Positions 49,633 through 58,116 of a stretch of DNA of 64,000 bases are shown piece after piece. This stretch comes from Oscillospiraceae bacterium (GTDB lineage Bacteria; Bacillota; Clostridia; Oscillospirales; Oscillospiraceae), in assembly GCA_022801715.1 (NCBI GenBank), contig JAAWSV010000005.1, positions 1 through 64,000 on the forward strand, read 5' to 3'. Position numbers and translations under genes: made by a program. The first letter of the stretch is position 1; every line of letters begins with the position of its first letter. The notes under the pieces were generated by a model. It was not told the origin of the DNA. It made no database searches and saw nothing but the letters and a program-made list of their open reading frames with translations.

Positions 49633-51219
49633 CTATCCGTTCAGCGCCCGGAACTGGGCGCGGTTGGCGGCGTAGAGCTTTTTGAACACGGCGTAGCTCT
49701 TGTCGTACACCGCCCGGTGGGCGCCGTTGGGCTGATAGACCGCCGCCGCCGGGATCAGTGCCCCCACTGCGTCCAAGTCCGGCACCAGGCCGAGGCCCAC
49801 CGCCATCACCGCCGCCGCCCCTACGCTGCCCACGTTCTGGGGACTGTCCACCGTCTCAATCCGCCGGTCGGTGATGTCGGCGAGCATCTGGGCCGTCACC
49901 GGCGACAGCGCCCCGCCGCCCACAAAGCGGACGGGATCGGAGGTGGGCACCTTTTTGGCCTCCGCCTCCAGCATCCACCGGAGGTGGAAGCACACCCCCT
50001 CCAGCACCGCCCGGATCAGCTCCGTCTTGCCGGTGTCAAGGCGGATGTTGAAAAACATCCCCGCCGCCGCCGGGTCCTCAAAGGGGCACCGGTTCCCGTG
50101 GAGCCAGGGGGTAAAGATCACGCCCCCCGCCCCCGGCGGAACGCGGCCCACCGTCTCGGTGAGATAGTCATAGAGGCTCTGGTACACCGTCTCCTGACTG
50201 CCCGCCACGTCCTTCTTCTCCAGATAGACCCCGATCTCGTCCAGCGCCAGGTGGTCCTTTACCCACTCCAGACACTTGCCGGCGGTCTCCATCTCGGCAA
50301 AGTAGTTGTACCGCCCCCGCTGGGCCCCGGCGATGGCGGCGATCATGGCGGTGACATCCACCCGCTGCCGGTCTGTCACCGTGATCACCCAGCCAGAGGT
50401 GCCGCAGTAGATGTGTGTGGCGCCCACCGCTGTGGCGCCGGCCCCCACGCCGATGAGGGCCGCGTCCCCGCCGCCGGCGAACACCGGCGTGCCGGCGGGG
50501 AGCCCAAGGTCCGCCGCTGCGGCCTCGGTCAGGCCCCCCACCTGGTCTGTGGACTGAACAATAGGGGGCAGGTGGGCGGTGTTCACGCCGAACATCCGGC
50601 AAAGGGCCTCGCTCCAGCCCCGCCGCCGCGTGTCATAGAGCAGTGTGGCGTAGGCGGAGTCCTCGGTCATCACCGCCCGGCCGGTGCACCGGAGGAGCAG
50701 GTACTCCTTCACGTCCAGCCACTTGTTCGCCCGGGCGAAGAGGGCGGGCTCGTGGGCCTCCACCCACTTGTACTTCCAAACCGGGTCCTTCACGCTGCTG
50801 GGCACCGCCCCGGTGGCCCGCAGGCACCGGAGGAGCTTATAGACGTTGGCCCCGGCGATCTGGGGAGCGTGGGCCAGCCCCCGCCGCAGCTCCGCCCCCG
50901 CCCGCTGGTCCATGTAGCTCATGGCCCGGCGCACCGGCGCGCCGCCGCGGTCCACCAGCACCAGCCCCTGCATCTGGGAGCAGAAGGACACCCCGGACAC
51001 CGCCTCCGGCGCGATCTCCACCTGGGAGAACAGCGCCCTTGTGGTGCGGCACATGGCCTGCCACCACTCCTCCGGCTCCTGCTCCGCGCCGCCGTTCTTC
51101 AGGAGATAGAGCCCGTACCCCTCCTGCGTGCTGGCGCACAGGGTGATGCGGTCCGTCAGGGAAAAGAGGCAGGTTTTCACCCCCGTGGTGCCGATGTCAT
51201 AGGCCAGAACATAGGTCAT
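49633..51219 (-). CDS. FGGY-family carbohydrate kinase
   Basis: The 528-residue protein has the FGGY fold: 'LAYDIGTTGVKTCLFSL' (phosphate loop), 'SFCSQMQGLVLVDRGG', 'AGGGDAALIGVGAGAT', 'FTPWLHGNRCPF' and 'FVGGGALSPVTAQMLADI'. It is closest in layout to xylulokinase-type proteins. With the aminotransferase and aldolase upstream, the substrate is probably a ketose or polyol produced in that route, not simply xylulose. The gene follows the TetR gene with a four-base overlap. Confidence 0.87.
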   Translation of the reverse strand: MTYVLAYDIGTTGVKTCLFSLTDRITLCASTQEGYGLYLLKNGGAEQEPEEWWQAMCRTTRALFSQVEIAPEAVSGVSFCSQMQGLVLVDRGGAPVRRAMSYMDQRAGAELRRGLAHAPQIAGANVYKLLRCLRATGAVPSSVKDPVWKYKWVEAHEPALFARANKWLDVKEYLLLRCTGRAVMTEDSAYATLLYDTRRRGWSEALCRMFGVNTAHLPPIVQSTDQVGGLTEAAAADLGLPAGTPVFAGGGDAALIGVGAGATAVGATHIYCGTSGWVITVTDRQRVDVTAMIAAIAGAQRGRYNYFAEMETAGKCLEWVKDHLALDEIGVYLEKKDVAGSQETVYQSLYDYLTETVGRVPPGAGGVIFTPWLHGNRCPFEDPAAAGMFFNIRLDTGKTELIRAVLEGVCFHLRWMLEAEAKKVPTSDPVRFVGGGALSPVTAQMLADITDRRIETVDSPQNVGSVGAAAVMAVGLGLVPDLDAVGALIPAAAVYQPNGAHRAVYDKSYAVFKKLYAANRAQFRALNG

Positions 51220-51887
51220 ATTTCTTCCTCCCCCCTGGGGCCCCTGTGGGGGACCTCAGCCTCCGAAAACGTAAAGGCGGACGTTAAAAACTTCAAAAGC
51301 TCCCCCTCCATCCGTTCCTCCTGCTCCGCCAGATCCCCGCCGCAGTAGAGGCGGTAGCGCGCCCTGTAGTAGTCGCAGCATCCGGCAAACTGCACCATCA
51401 TCAGAAGGCTGTCAAAGAGGAGGGCGAACACCGCCGGGTCCATGTCCCGCCGCAGATCTCCCGCCGCCTGTCCGGCGGCAATGGTCCGGGTGTACAGCGC
51501 CGCGGTGATCCCCTCGATCTCCTTGGCCAGCGCCGCCGCCTCCGGTCCCCCGGCGGCGGCGAGGGTGCAGTAGAGCCGCACATAGGCGCCGTGCTCCCGG
51601 GAGAAGCGCAGCAGGGCTTGGATAATCCGGCGGGCGTACTCCCGAAAGCCCGCCGGCTCCGCCGTCACGTGGGCGAGGGTCTCCCGGAGGGCCTCCATGC
51701 TGCGGCTCAGGCAGGCCGTAAAGAGCCCCTCCTTGTCGCCGTAGTACTTGTACAGCGCCCCCACGCTGATGCCGGCCCGGTGGGCGATGGCGCGCATATT
51801 CGCCCCCTCCCGGCCCCGGAGGGCGAACTCCTCCACCCCGGCCCGCAGCAGCGCCTCCAGCCGCTCATCGGACAGCCGCCTCAGCAT
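51216..51887 (-). CDS. TetR-family transcriptional regulator
   Basis: The first 55 residues form the TetR helix-turn-helix ('MRAIAHRAGISVGALYKYYGDKEGLF'); the rest is a helical ligand domain. The ATG at 51887 overlaps the aldolase stop; the track's longer ORF simply reads the aldolase gene in another frame. It has 223 residues. It lies inside the operon and so probably regulates the promoter ahead of the aminotransferase gene. Confidence 0.88.
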   Translation of the reverse strand: MLRRLSDERLEALLRAGVEEFALRGREGANMRAIAHRAGISVGALYKYYGDKEGLFTACLSRSMEALRETLAHVTAEPAGFREYARRIIQALLRFSREHGAYVRLYCTLAAAGGPEAAALAKEIEGITAALYTRTIAAGQAAGDLRRDMDPAVFALLFDSLLMMVQFAGCCDYYRARYRLYCGGDLAEQEERMEGELLKFLTSAFTFSEAEVPHRGPRGEEEI

Positions 51888-52987
51888 TGGTCCCGGCGCT
51901 TGGCGTAGGACCGCTGGAAGAGCAGACGCTGAAACTGGGCGTCCACAGGGCTGAGGGGCCGGCACCGGGGCTCCTCTTTGGCGTAGAGGGCCGCGGCGCA
52001 GCCCTTCCTCAGCAGGGCCCGGACAGCCTGCACATCGTCTTCGCTCTCCCCGGCGCAGAGGGCCCCGGTGCCCCGCAGCAGAACCGCGTTCCGCCGCCGG
52101 AGGGCCCGCTCCACCGCCGGCGGCTCTGCCGGCACACACCGGAGGTCAATCCCGGCAATCTGGGCCAGATCGTCCATATAGGGGCGCAGAGTCTGCCCCC
52201 AGCCGCTGACGGCGCGGACCTCCTCAGCGGCCTCGTAGGCGGCAAACTGGAAGGGCCCCGCCCGGTACACCGCCGCGTGGAGAGCGGCGGCAGGGGGCAG
52301 GATGCCCCCCTGGATGGGGTAGAGCTGGCGGGTGTCGTTGGCCTCCAGCCAGAAGGACTCCCCCTGCCGCTGGCTGACGCCCAGCTGGAGCAGGGCCGGC
52401 GGGGCCTCCACCGGCCCGGTCAGATCCAGGACCCGCTCTTGGGAGACCTCCTCCAGCGCCTGCGCGGCGGCGAAGGCGTCCTCTATATCCCGGCCCAGGC
52501 AGAGCGCCCCATGGCTGCGCATCAGGAAGGCCCGGCAGTCCGGCCAAGCGGAGATCTCCGCCTCCACGGCCCTCCGCAGGCGCTTGGTCCCCGGCAGGCC
52601 GTAGGCGGCGCAGGGGACCCGCTTCCCCAGAAGGGGGTGGCGGAACCCGGTCAGCGCCGCCCCGGAGGTCCCCACAATAGAGGCCCAATATTGATGGGTG
52701 TGAATGACAAAATTGACCTCCGACCGCAGCCGGTAGGCGTCCGCGTGGATGCCCCGCTCGCTGGAGGGCTTGATTGTCCCCGTGTAGGACCCGTCGCTCA
52801 GGTCCACCAGCACCAGCTGATCCTCCCGCAGGGTGTTGTAGCCAAGGCCGCTGGGGGTGATGATCATCTGCGTCTCAGACACGCGGGCGCTGATGTTGCC
52901 CCAGGTCCGCTCGATCAGCTCCCGGGCGGTGAGCAGGGCCGCCGCCTGCAAAATCTGCTCCCTGCACCGTACCTCTGTCGTCGTCAT
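51881..52987 (-). CDS. Class II aldolase family protein with a duplicated domain
   Basis: The first 200 residues form a class II aldolase/adducin domain: 'TWGNISARVSETQMIITPSGLGY', the zinc His pair in 'VIHTHQYWASIVG' and a third His in 'FLMRSHGALCLGR'. A second, shorter stretch ('ALRRRNAVLLRGTGALCAGES' with 'AVRALLRKGCAAALYAKE') repeats the end of the fold without the zinc ligands. At 368 residues it exceeds the usual 210-240. It overlaps aminotransferase and TetR genes by four and seven bases. Confidence 0.82.
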   Translation of the reverse strand: MTTTEVRCREQILQAAALLTARELIERTWGNISARVSETQMIITPSGLGYNTLREDQLVLVDLSDGSYTGTIKPSSERGIHADAYRLRSEVNFVIHTHQYWASIVGTSGAALTGFRHPLLGKRVPCAAYGLPGTKRLRRAVEAEISAWPDCRAFLMRSHGALCLGRDIEDAFAAAQALEEVSQERVLDLTGPVEAPPALLQLGVSQRQGESFWLEANDTRQLYPIQGGILPPAAALHAAVYRAGPFQFAAYEAAEEVRAVSGWGQTLRPYMDDLAQIAGIDLRCVPAEPPAVERALRRRNAVLLRGTGALCAGESEDDVQAVRALLRKGCAAALYAKEEPRCRPLSPVDAQFQRLLFQRSYAKRRDQC

Positions 52988-54474
52988 ACCTTTCCCTCCA
53001 TCGGTCCGCAGTTGGCCAGCACCCGGTCAAAGCGGTCCAGCACGTCATCAATCATCCCCTCGTCATAGGCCGCGCTGGTGTACAGCCGGGAGCCGGCCAG
53101 CGTGACGATGCCCTCGGCCATGTAGGCGGCCCCCATGTGTTCCATCTCCCGCTGCCTGCGGCCGGTTTCCTTCAAGATCCGCGGGATATCCCAGGGCTTT
53201 TTCCAGTCGATGGAAAAGTGCATGGTCCCCACACTGTCCAGGTGGCAGATGGACCCCTGATTGAAGGCCACAAAGGGCAGATGGTACTTGGCAATCCGCT
53301 CCTGAAGCCCCTTGGTCAGCCGGTCCCCCATGCGCCCCGCCTGTTCGCAGGCGTTGGTGCGCTCAATCTCGCAGAGGGTGTAGTACCCCGCCGCGCAGGA
53401 GAGGGGGGTGGCCGCCATGGTGCCGCCGCACATGGCCTTGGGCACCTTCTTCCCGGAGCTGTCCAGCCCGGCCCCCAGATGGGCCATGCAGTCGGCGTGC
53501 CCCCCCACGCCGCCGGCGCCCGGATAGCCCCCGGCGATGATCTTCCCGAATACCGTCAGATCCGGGTCCACACCGAAGAACCCCTGCGCCCCGCTGAGCC
53601 CAATGCGGAACCCCGTTACCACCTCGTCAAAGATGAGCAGCGCCCCATACTGCTTGGTCAGCTTGGCCGCCCCCCGGACAAACTCCCGGCTGACGGGCCG
53701 CGTGCCGCTCTCCGGCCCCATAGGTTCCAAATACACCGCCGCGGTGCCCCCATTCAGCCGATTGGCCCGGAGCTTCCGCTCCAAATCCTCTATATCGTTG
53801 GGAAAGAACTCGTCGGTGTGCTGAAACACAAAGCCAGGCACCCCCTTGGAGAGCAGCCCCTTGGTGCCGGGCACCCGCATCCCATAGGCCAGCTGGTCGG
53901 ACCAGCCGTGGTAGGCCCCGCCCATCTTGAGGATATTCTTCTTCCCGGTTTTCAGCCGGGCGATCCGGGCCGCGCACATGGCCGCCTCCGTCCCGGAGCC
54001 CAGCATCCGGAACATCTCCACCGAGGGCACCAGATCGGAGATCTTCCTGGCCAGCTTGTACTCAAACTCATGAAACAGCCCCGTGGAGGGCCCGCAGGTG
54101 TTCAGGAGCTCCACCACCTGCCCCCGGACCTCCGGCACGTTGCTGCCTAAGATCGTAGGCCCCCCGGCCTGGAGCAGGTCATAGTACCAGTTGCCGTCGA
54201 TGTCCCACAGTTTAGCCCCCTCGGCCCTGGTGATAACGATAGGGAAGGGGTAGTTGAAGGCCAGATTGTGCTGCACCCCGCCGGGAATGACCTTCCGCGC
54301 CGAAGCGATCATCTCCCTGGACCGGGGACATTTGGCGTGGAAGTAGTGCTCCACATACTCCTCCAGCTTGTCCCGCCGAATGGACCAAGGGGCCTGCGCA
54401 ATCAGCGCGTCCAGCTGCGCCGTCACCGCTGCCGCGTCCAAATACTGATCAATGGCAAATCCGTTGTAGGGCAT
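52984..54474 (-). CDS. Class III PLP aminotransferase, glutamate-1-semialdehyde aminomutase-like
   Basis: The 496-residue protein has the class III fold: 'FRMLGSGTEAAMCAARIARL', 'AYHGWSDQLAYG', 'LLIFDEVVTGFRIGLSG' and the PLP Lys in 'LTVFGKIIAGGYPG'. The pattern is that of GSA-type enzymes, but the N-terminus is longer and no heme genes are near. In this operon it probably transaminates an amino sugar or amino alcohol before phosphorylation and aldol cleavage. The ATG at 54474 follows GGGAGG. Confidence 0.85.
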   Translation of the reverse strand: MPYNGFAIDQYLDAAAVTAQLDALIAQAPWSIRRDKLEEYVEHYFHAKCPRSREMIASARKVIPGGVQHNLAFNYPFPIVITRAEGAKLWDIDGNWYYDLLQAGGPTILGSNVPEVRGQVVELLNTCGPSTGLFHEFEYKLARKISDLVPSVEMFRMLGSGTEAAMCAARIARLKTGKKNILKMGGAYHGWSDQLAYGMRVPGTKGLLSKGVPGFVFQHTDEFFPNDIEDLERKLRANRLNGGTAAVYLEPMGPESGTRPVSREFVRGAAKLTKQYGALLIFDEVVTGFRIGLSGAQGFFGVDPDLTVFGKIIAGGYPGAGGVGGHADCMAHLGAGLDSSGKKVPKAMCGGTMAATPLSCAAGYYTLCEIERTNACEQAGRMGDRLTKGLQERIAKYHLPFVAFNQGSICHLDSVGTMHFSIDWKKPWDIPRILKETGRRQREMEHMGAAYMAEGIVTLAGSRLYTSAAYDEGMIDDVLDRFDRVLANCGPMEGKV

Positions 54475-54492
54475 GGCTGTTTTTCCTCCCAT

Positions 54493-54552
54493 CTTGTGAA
54501 CAAGAATTCACGTCCTGGAATTCAGGGTAACATACAATAAGGGGATTGTCAA
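54493..54552 (-). promoter_or_regulatory. Possible promoter and operator of the aminotransferase operon
   Basis: On the minus strand TTGACA (54547-54552) precedes a weak TACCCT at 17 bases. Downstream, CTTGT-TC-ACAAG (54493-54504) and two GAATTC palindromes 14 bases apart are candidate TetR sites. All are inferred. Confidence 0.4.
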
Positions 54553-54574
54553 TCAACACAGGGCTTTCCCCCTG

Positions 54575-55168
54575 TCAATTGTACCGATTCTGCGCCTCGC
54601 CAACCCCCTTCTCCACGACGCACTCCACCGCCTCTGTCACCCGCTCCAGCGCCTGCCGCACCACCTTTTTCTCTTCGCCGGAGAAATTCCCGATCACCCA
54701 GTCCACCATTTCGTGCTCCGGATGGGCCGGGGCGCCCACGCCCACCTTGATTCTGGGGAAGGCATCCGTCCCCAGATGGGCGATGATATTCTTCAGCCCA
54801 TTGTGCCCGCCGGCGCTGCCGGAGGCACGGATGCGCAGCTTGCCCAGGGGCAGGGACACATCGTCGGAGATCACCAGCACCCGCTCCGGGGGAACCTTGT
54901 AGAACCCCCCGGCCAGCTTCACCGCCTCACCGCTGAGGTTCATATAGGTCTGGGGCTTGATCACCAGCACCCGCGCGCCCCCCAAGGTCATCTCACCGGT
55001 GAGGGCGCGGTAGCGCAGCTTGTTCAGCTTAACCCCCTCCCGCTCCGAGAGCAGATCCGCCGCCATAAAGCCGATATTGTGCCGGGTATTCTCATACTGC
55101 TTCCCCGGATTCCCGAGACACACCAACAGCCACTCCACCGGCCCGGATTTTTTCAAAAACCCCATCAA
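54575..55168 (-). CDS. pth: Peptidyl-tRNA hydrolase
   Basis: The enzyme releases tRNA from stalled peptidyl-tRNA. Catalytic His and Asn positions lie in 'CLGNPGKQYENTRHNIGFM', and 'LVIKPQTYMNLSGEAVKL', 'SDDVSLPLGKLRIRASGSAGGHNGL' and 'GNFSGEEKKVV' are family marks. It has about 197 residues (the second ATG at 55165 is equally possible). It is the last gene of the glmU-prs-pth set, separated from prs by repeats. Confidence 0.95.
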   Translation of the reverse strand: MMGFLKKSGPVEWLLVCLGNPGKQYENTRHNIGFMAADLLSEREGVKLNKLRYRALTGEMTLGGARVLVIKPQTYMNLSGEAVKLAGGFYKVPPERVLVISDDVSLPLGKLRIRASGSAGGHNGLKNIIAHLGTDAFPRIKVGVGAPAHPEHEMVDWVIGNFSGEEKKVVRQALERVTEAVECVVEKGVGEAQNRYN

Positions 55169-55379
55169 ACCCCTCCAAATCCAATTCCATCAACCTATAT
55201 AGTCCGCGGATTCAAAAGCAGCTCCAGCCCCTCCGCCGCAGTCCATATTTGCGGGAATCTCCAGTTAAAAATTCATCCTCCGCATTATACCAGCAAAACC
55301 AAGTGGTGACAAGAGCCGATCAGAGGCCGCCCCGCCACCCGCCCGAATTTGCGGCCCCAGCCGCAAAGAGCCCCCCGGG

Positions 55380-55455
55380 AGGGTTTGCGGCCCGCAGGCC
55401 GCAAATAAATTCAAATCATTTTTCTGGAAACCGCGTTTTCGGAAAAAATACTTCT
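55380..55455. repeat. Dispersed repeat, GGAAACCGCGTTTTCGG type, copy 1
   Basis: On the minus strand this reads 'GTATTTTTTCCGAAAACGCG' and 'AAAATGATTTGAATTTATTTG', about 85 percent identical by eye to 60068-60130. It is followed by a TTTGCGG hairpin in both copies. Confidence 0.65.
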
Positions 55456-55474
55456 CAGCCGACAAGCGTGCGAA

Positions 55475-55644
55475 CCCTCCGCCCTCGGCGGAGGGCGAGT
55501 GCGACGCAGGCGGCTGCAATCCCCCTCGCTTGAAATCCGCAGATTTCAAGCGAACAAAAGTCCCTCCCCAACGGGGAGGGATTTTTGTGAGGCGCAGAGC
55601 GCAGCGCAATCCTTCTCGTTTGAAATCCGCAGATTTCAAACGAA
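55475..55644. repeat. Tandem duplication of an 80-85 base unit
   Basis: Each unit has a CCCTCC.../...GGAGGG hairpin, a 'GCAGCGCAATCC'-like stretch and the palindrome TTGAAATCCGCAGATTTCAA closed by CGAA (55475-55554 and 55562-55644). It lies between prs and pth; the second unit ends at the prs stop region. No ORF is credible. Confidence 0.7.
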
Positions 55645-55647
55645 ATT

Positions 55648-56607
55648 CTATATAAATAGCTTCGCCATAGAGATCTCCTGATAGATCCGCTCGATGGCCT
55701 CGGCAAACATGGGCGCCACGGTGAGGTACTTGATCTTGTCGCTGAGCCCCTCGGCAATGGGGGGGATCGTGTCCAAAAACGCCAGCTCCGTGATCACGCT
55801 GTTGTTGATCCGCTCAATGGCCGGCCCGGAGAGGACCGCATGGGAGGCGCAGGCGTAGACCTTCGTGGCGCCGCCCACCTCCATGATGGCCTTGGCCGCG
55901 TTGCAGAGGCTCCCCGCCGTGTCCACCATGTCGTCGAAGATGATGCACTCCTTGCCGGCCACGTCGCCGATGACGTTCATCACCTCGCACTGGTTGGCCT
56001 TCTGCCGCCGCTTGTCGACAATGGCCAGGTTCATGTGCAGCTTCTGGGCAAAGGTCCGGGCCCGGGCCACGCTGCCCACGTCCGGGGAGACCACGATCAT
56101 ATCCTCGCACTTGCTGCCAAACTTCTTGGCGTAGTAGTCCACAAAGATGGGGTTGCCCAAGAGCACGTCCACAGGGACATCAAAAAAGCCCTGAATCTGG
56201 GAGGCGTGGAGATCCATGGTGAGCACCCGGTCCGCGCCGCTGGCCACCACCATGTTGGCCACCAGCTTGGCGCTGATGGGGTCGCGGCTCTTGGCCTTCC
56301 GGTCCTGCCGGGCATAGCCGAAGTAGGGGATCACCGCGGTGATCCGGCCGGCGCTGGCCCGCTTCATGGCGTCCACCATGATCAAAAGTTCCATCAGGTG
56401 GTCGTTCACCGGACTGCAGGTGGACTGGATGAGAAAGACGTCGCTGCCGCGGACCGTCTCGTAGATGGAGGCGAAGGTCTCCCCGTCGGAGAAGCGGCCC
56501 ACCTCGCTCTCGCCCAGCTTGATGCCGATGTACTTGCAGATCTCCGCAGCCAGTTTAGGGTTGGCGTTGCCGGAAAAAACCTTGATATCTTTACCTCTTG
56601 AAATCAT
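55648..56607 (-). CDS. prs: Ribose-phosphate pyrophosphokinase
   Basis: The enzyme makes PRPP from ribose-5-phosphate and ATP. The flexible loop and ATP site are seen in 'YFGYARQDRKAKSRDPISAK', 'MDLHASQIQGFFDVPVDVL' and 'VSPDVGSVARARTFA', and the PRPP loop in 'IIFDDMVDTAGSLCNAA'. It has 319 residues, the usual class I length. It lies 130 bases downstream of glmU, as in many Firmicutes. Confidence 0.97.
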   Translation of the reverse strand: MISRGKDIKVFSGNANPKLAAEICKYIGIKLGESEVGRFSDGETFASIYETVRGSDVFLIQSTCSPVNDHLMELLIMVDAMKRASAGRITAVIPYFGYARQDRKAKSRDPISAKLVANMVVASGADRVLTMDLHASQIQGFFDVPVDVLLGNPIFVDYYAKKFGSKCEDMIVVSPDVGSVARARTFAQKLHMNLAIVDKRRQKANQCEVMNVIGDVAGKECIIFDDMVDTAGSLCNAAKAIMEVGGATKVYACASHAVLSGPAIERINNSVITELAFLDTIPPIAEGLSDKIKYLTVAPMFAEAIERIYQEISMAKLFI

Positions 56608-56739
56608 AAGACAATTTCCTCTTTCCTTTTATCCGTTGCCCCATACGGCGGCTTCTCTTCGCGCCAATACACACAGCCGCTGAACGCCGTTTAAGCGGTT
56701 TCCCCGCCCGCACAGCCTCCCCGGCCCTGCTGCAGGCGC

Positions 56740-57762
56740 TTACTTCTCCTTCATCTCCCGGTTGCGCTTGGCCCAGCCGTCCTTATTCTCCTGCCGGACG
56801 CGGCTGATGGCCAGCGCGTCCGCCGGCACGTCCCGGGTCACCGTGGTGCCCGCGGCGATATAGGCCCCGTCGTGTACCTCCACCGGCGGCACCAGGCTGG
56901 TGTGGCAGCCCACGAACACGCCGCTGCCGATGACCGTGCGGCTCTTCTTAAAGCCGTCGTAGTTGCACGTGACACTGCCGCAGCCGAAGTTCACATGGTC
57001 CCCCACGTCGGCGTCGCCGATGTAGCTCAGGTGGGGCAGTTTGGTCCCCTCGCCCAGGTGGCTGTTCTTCAGCTGGGTAAAGGCCCCGATCTTGCAGTTT
57101 TTCTCCACCACACAGCCCGGACGGATGTGGGCGTAGGGTCCCACCATGACGCCCTCCTTCAGCTCGCTCTCCGTCACCTGGGAGGAGTTCACCTGCACGT
57201 TGTCGCCGATGACGCAGGAGGTGATTACCGCATTGGGGCCGATCTCGCAGTCCCGGCCGATGACGGTTTCGCCCCGCAGGATGGTGTTGGGCAGAATGAT
57301 GGTGCCCTCGCCCACCTCCACACGGGGGTCGATGTAGGCGGTGTTGGGGTCCATCACCCGGACGCCCCGGCTCTGGAGCTGGGCGATCACCGAGTCGTGA
57401 CAGGCCACCTGGAGCTGGTTCAGCTCCGTCATGGAGTGGAAGGAGATCATCAGGTTCCCCAGGGGCATCACCGGCTCCTTGCTCTCCTCAATGCGCCATC
57501 CCTCGTCCATCAGCTCCTTGGCGTGGGTCCGCCAGTCGGCCTCGGTGCCCCGGCGGATGTCCGCGCCCTCCGGGAAGCAGCTCAAAATGGCCTCGGAGCA
57601 CTCGCCCACAAGGAAAAACCGCTGGACCCCACGCGCTGCCCATGCCCGGGTGCACCAGGTGAGCACCGGACAAAACATCACATTCTGAAGTATCAGCGGT
57701 TTTCCATGATAGTTCTCTTTCTCGTCAGTCGGCAAATAGATCGCCACACAGGTTCGATTCAT
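56740..57762 (-). CDS. glmU: GlmU-like protein with a reduced uridylyltransferase domain
   Basis: The C-terminal 220 residues match the GlmU left-handed beta-helix acetyltransferase: 'DPNTAYIDPRVEVGEGTII', 'KIGAFTQLKNSHLGEGTKL', 'HLSYIGDADVGDHVNFGCG', 'TCNYDGFKKSRTVIG' and 'ALAISRVRQENKDGW'. The first 115 residues are a shortened relic of the nucleotidyltransferase: there is no LAAGxGTRM-type loop. Total is 340 residues instead of about 455. It probably only acetylates glucosamine-1-phosphate. The ATG at 57762 follows AAAGGGG. Neighbours prs and pth support the identity. Confidence 0.85.
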   Translation of the reverse strand: MNRTCVAIYLPTDEKENYHGKPLILQNVMFCPVLTWCTRAWAARGVQRFFLVGECSEAILSCFPEGADIRRGTEADWRTHAKELMDEGWRIEESKEPVMPLGNLMISFHSMTELNQLQVACHDSVIAQLQSRGVRVMDPNTAYIDPRVEVGEGTIILPNTILRGETVIGRDCEIGPNAVITSCVIGDNVQVNSSQVTESELKEGVMVGPYAHIRPGCVVEKNCKIGAFTQLKNSHLGEGTKLPHLSYIGDADVGDHVNFGCGSVTCNYDGFKKSRTVIGSGVFVGCHTSLVPPVEVHDGAYIAAGTTVTRDVPADALAISRVRQENKDGWAKRNREMKEK

Positions 57763-57826
57763 GGTCAAGCCCCTTTCGTCCTCGTTTTTTCCATCTGTCG
57801 CGCTGTCGCTTTTTGCGGTTGCCACT

Positions 57827-57855
57827 ATTATATACATCACAAAGCGCAAATACAA
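57827..57855 (-). promoter_or_regulatory. Promoter of glmU-prs
   Basis: On the minus strand TTGTAT and TATAAT are 17 bases apart, 65 bases before the glmU start. Confidence 0.78.
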
Positions 57856-58039
57856 GGGGGCTGGCCCCTATTTTTCGGGAATTTCGCCCCCCTGCCTCCA
57901 CTTTCCACCTTCTTCGGGAAAGATATGACGATTCGTACAAGAATTTTGACCTTGAGCGGCAAGCCGCCCCCCAAGGGACTCCTAAGCGCTTTCATGAGGT
58001 CAATCCCCAATTTTTTGTCGGCATTTTCCACTTTTTCTA

Positions 58040-58068
58040 TTGAAATTCTCGTTCTTTTATATTACAAT
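58040..58068 (+). promoter_or_regulatory. Promoter of trmL
   Basis: TTGAAA and TACAAT are 17 bases apart, 49 bases before the trmL start. Confidence 0.75.
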
Positions 58069-58116
58069 AGGGGGCGATTTCCAGTCAGCGCGGTCGGAGA
58101 AGGGGGGAGCACCCAC

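Noticed and set aside
49525-51348. 607-residue plus-strand ORF opposite the FGGY kinase
   Set aside because: Antisense shadow of a well-conserved kinase; no ribosome site and low-complexity translation.
52984-54474. hemL (glutamate-1-semialdehyde aminomutase for heme synthesis)
   Set aside because: The fold is similar, but the N-terminus is extended, no heme genes are near, and it is coupled to aldolase and sugar-kinase genes.
55475-55644. CRISPR-like array
   Set aside because: There are only two units, they are contiguous without unique spacers of equal length, and no cas genes are present in the window.
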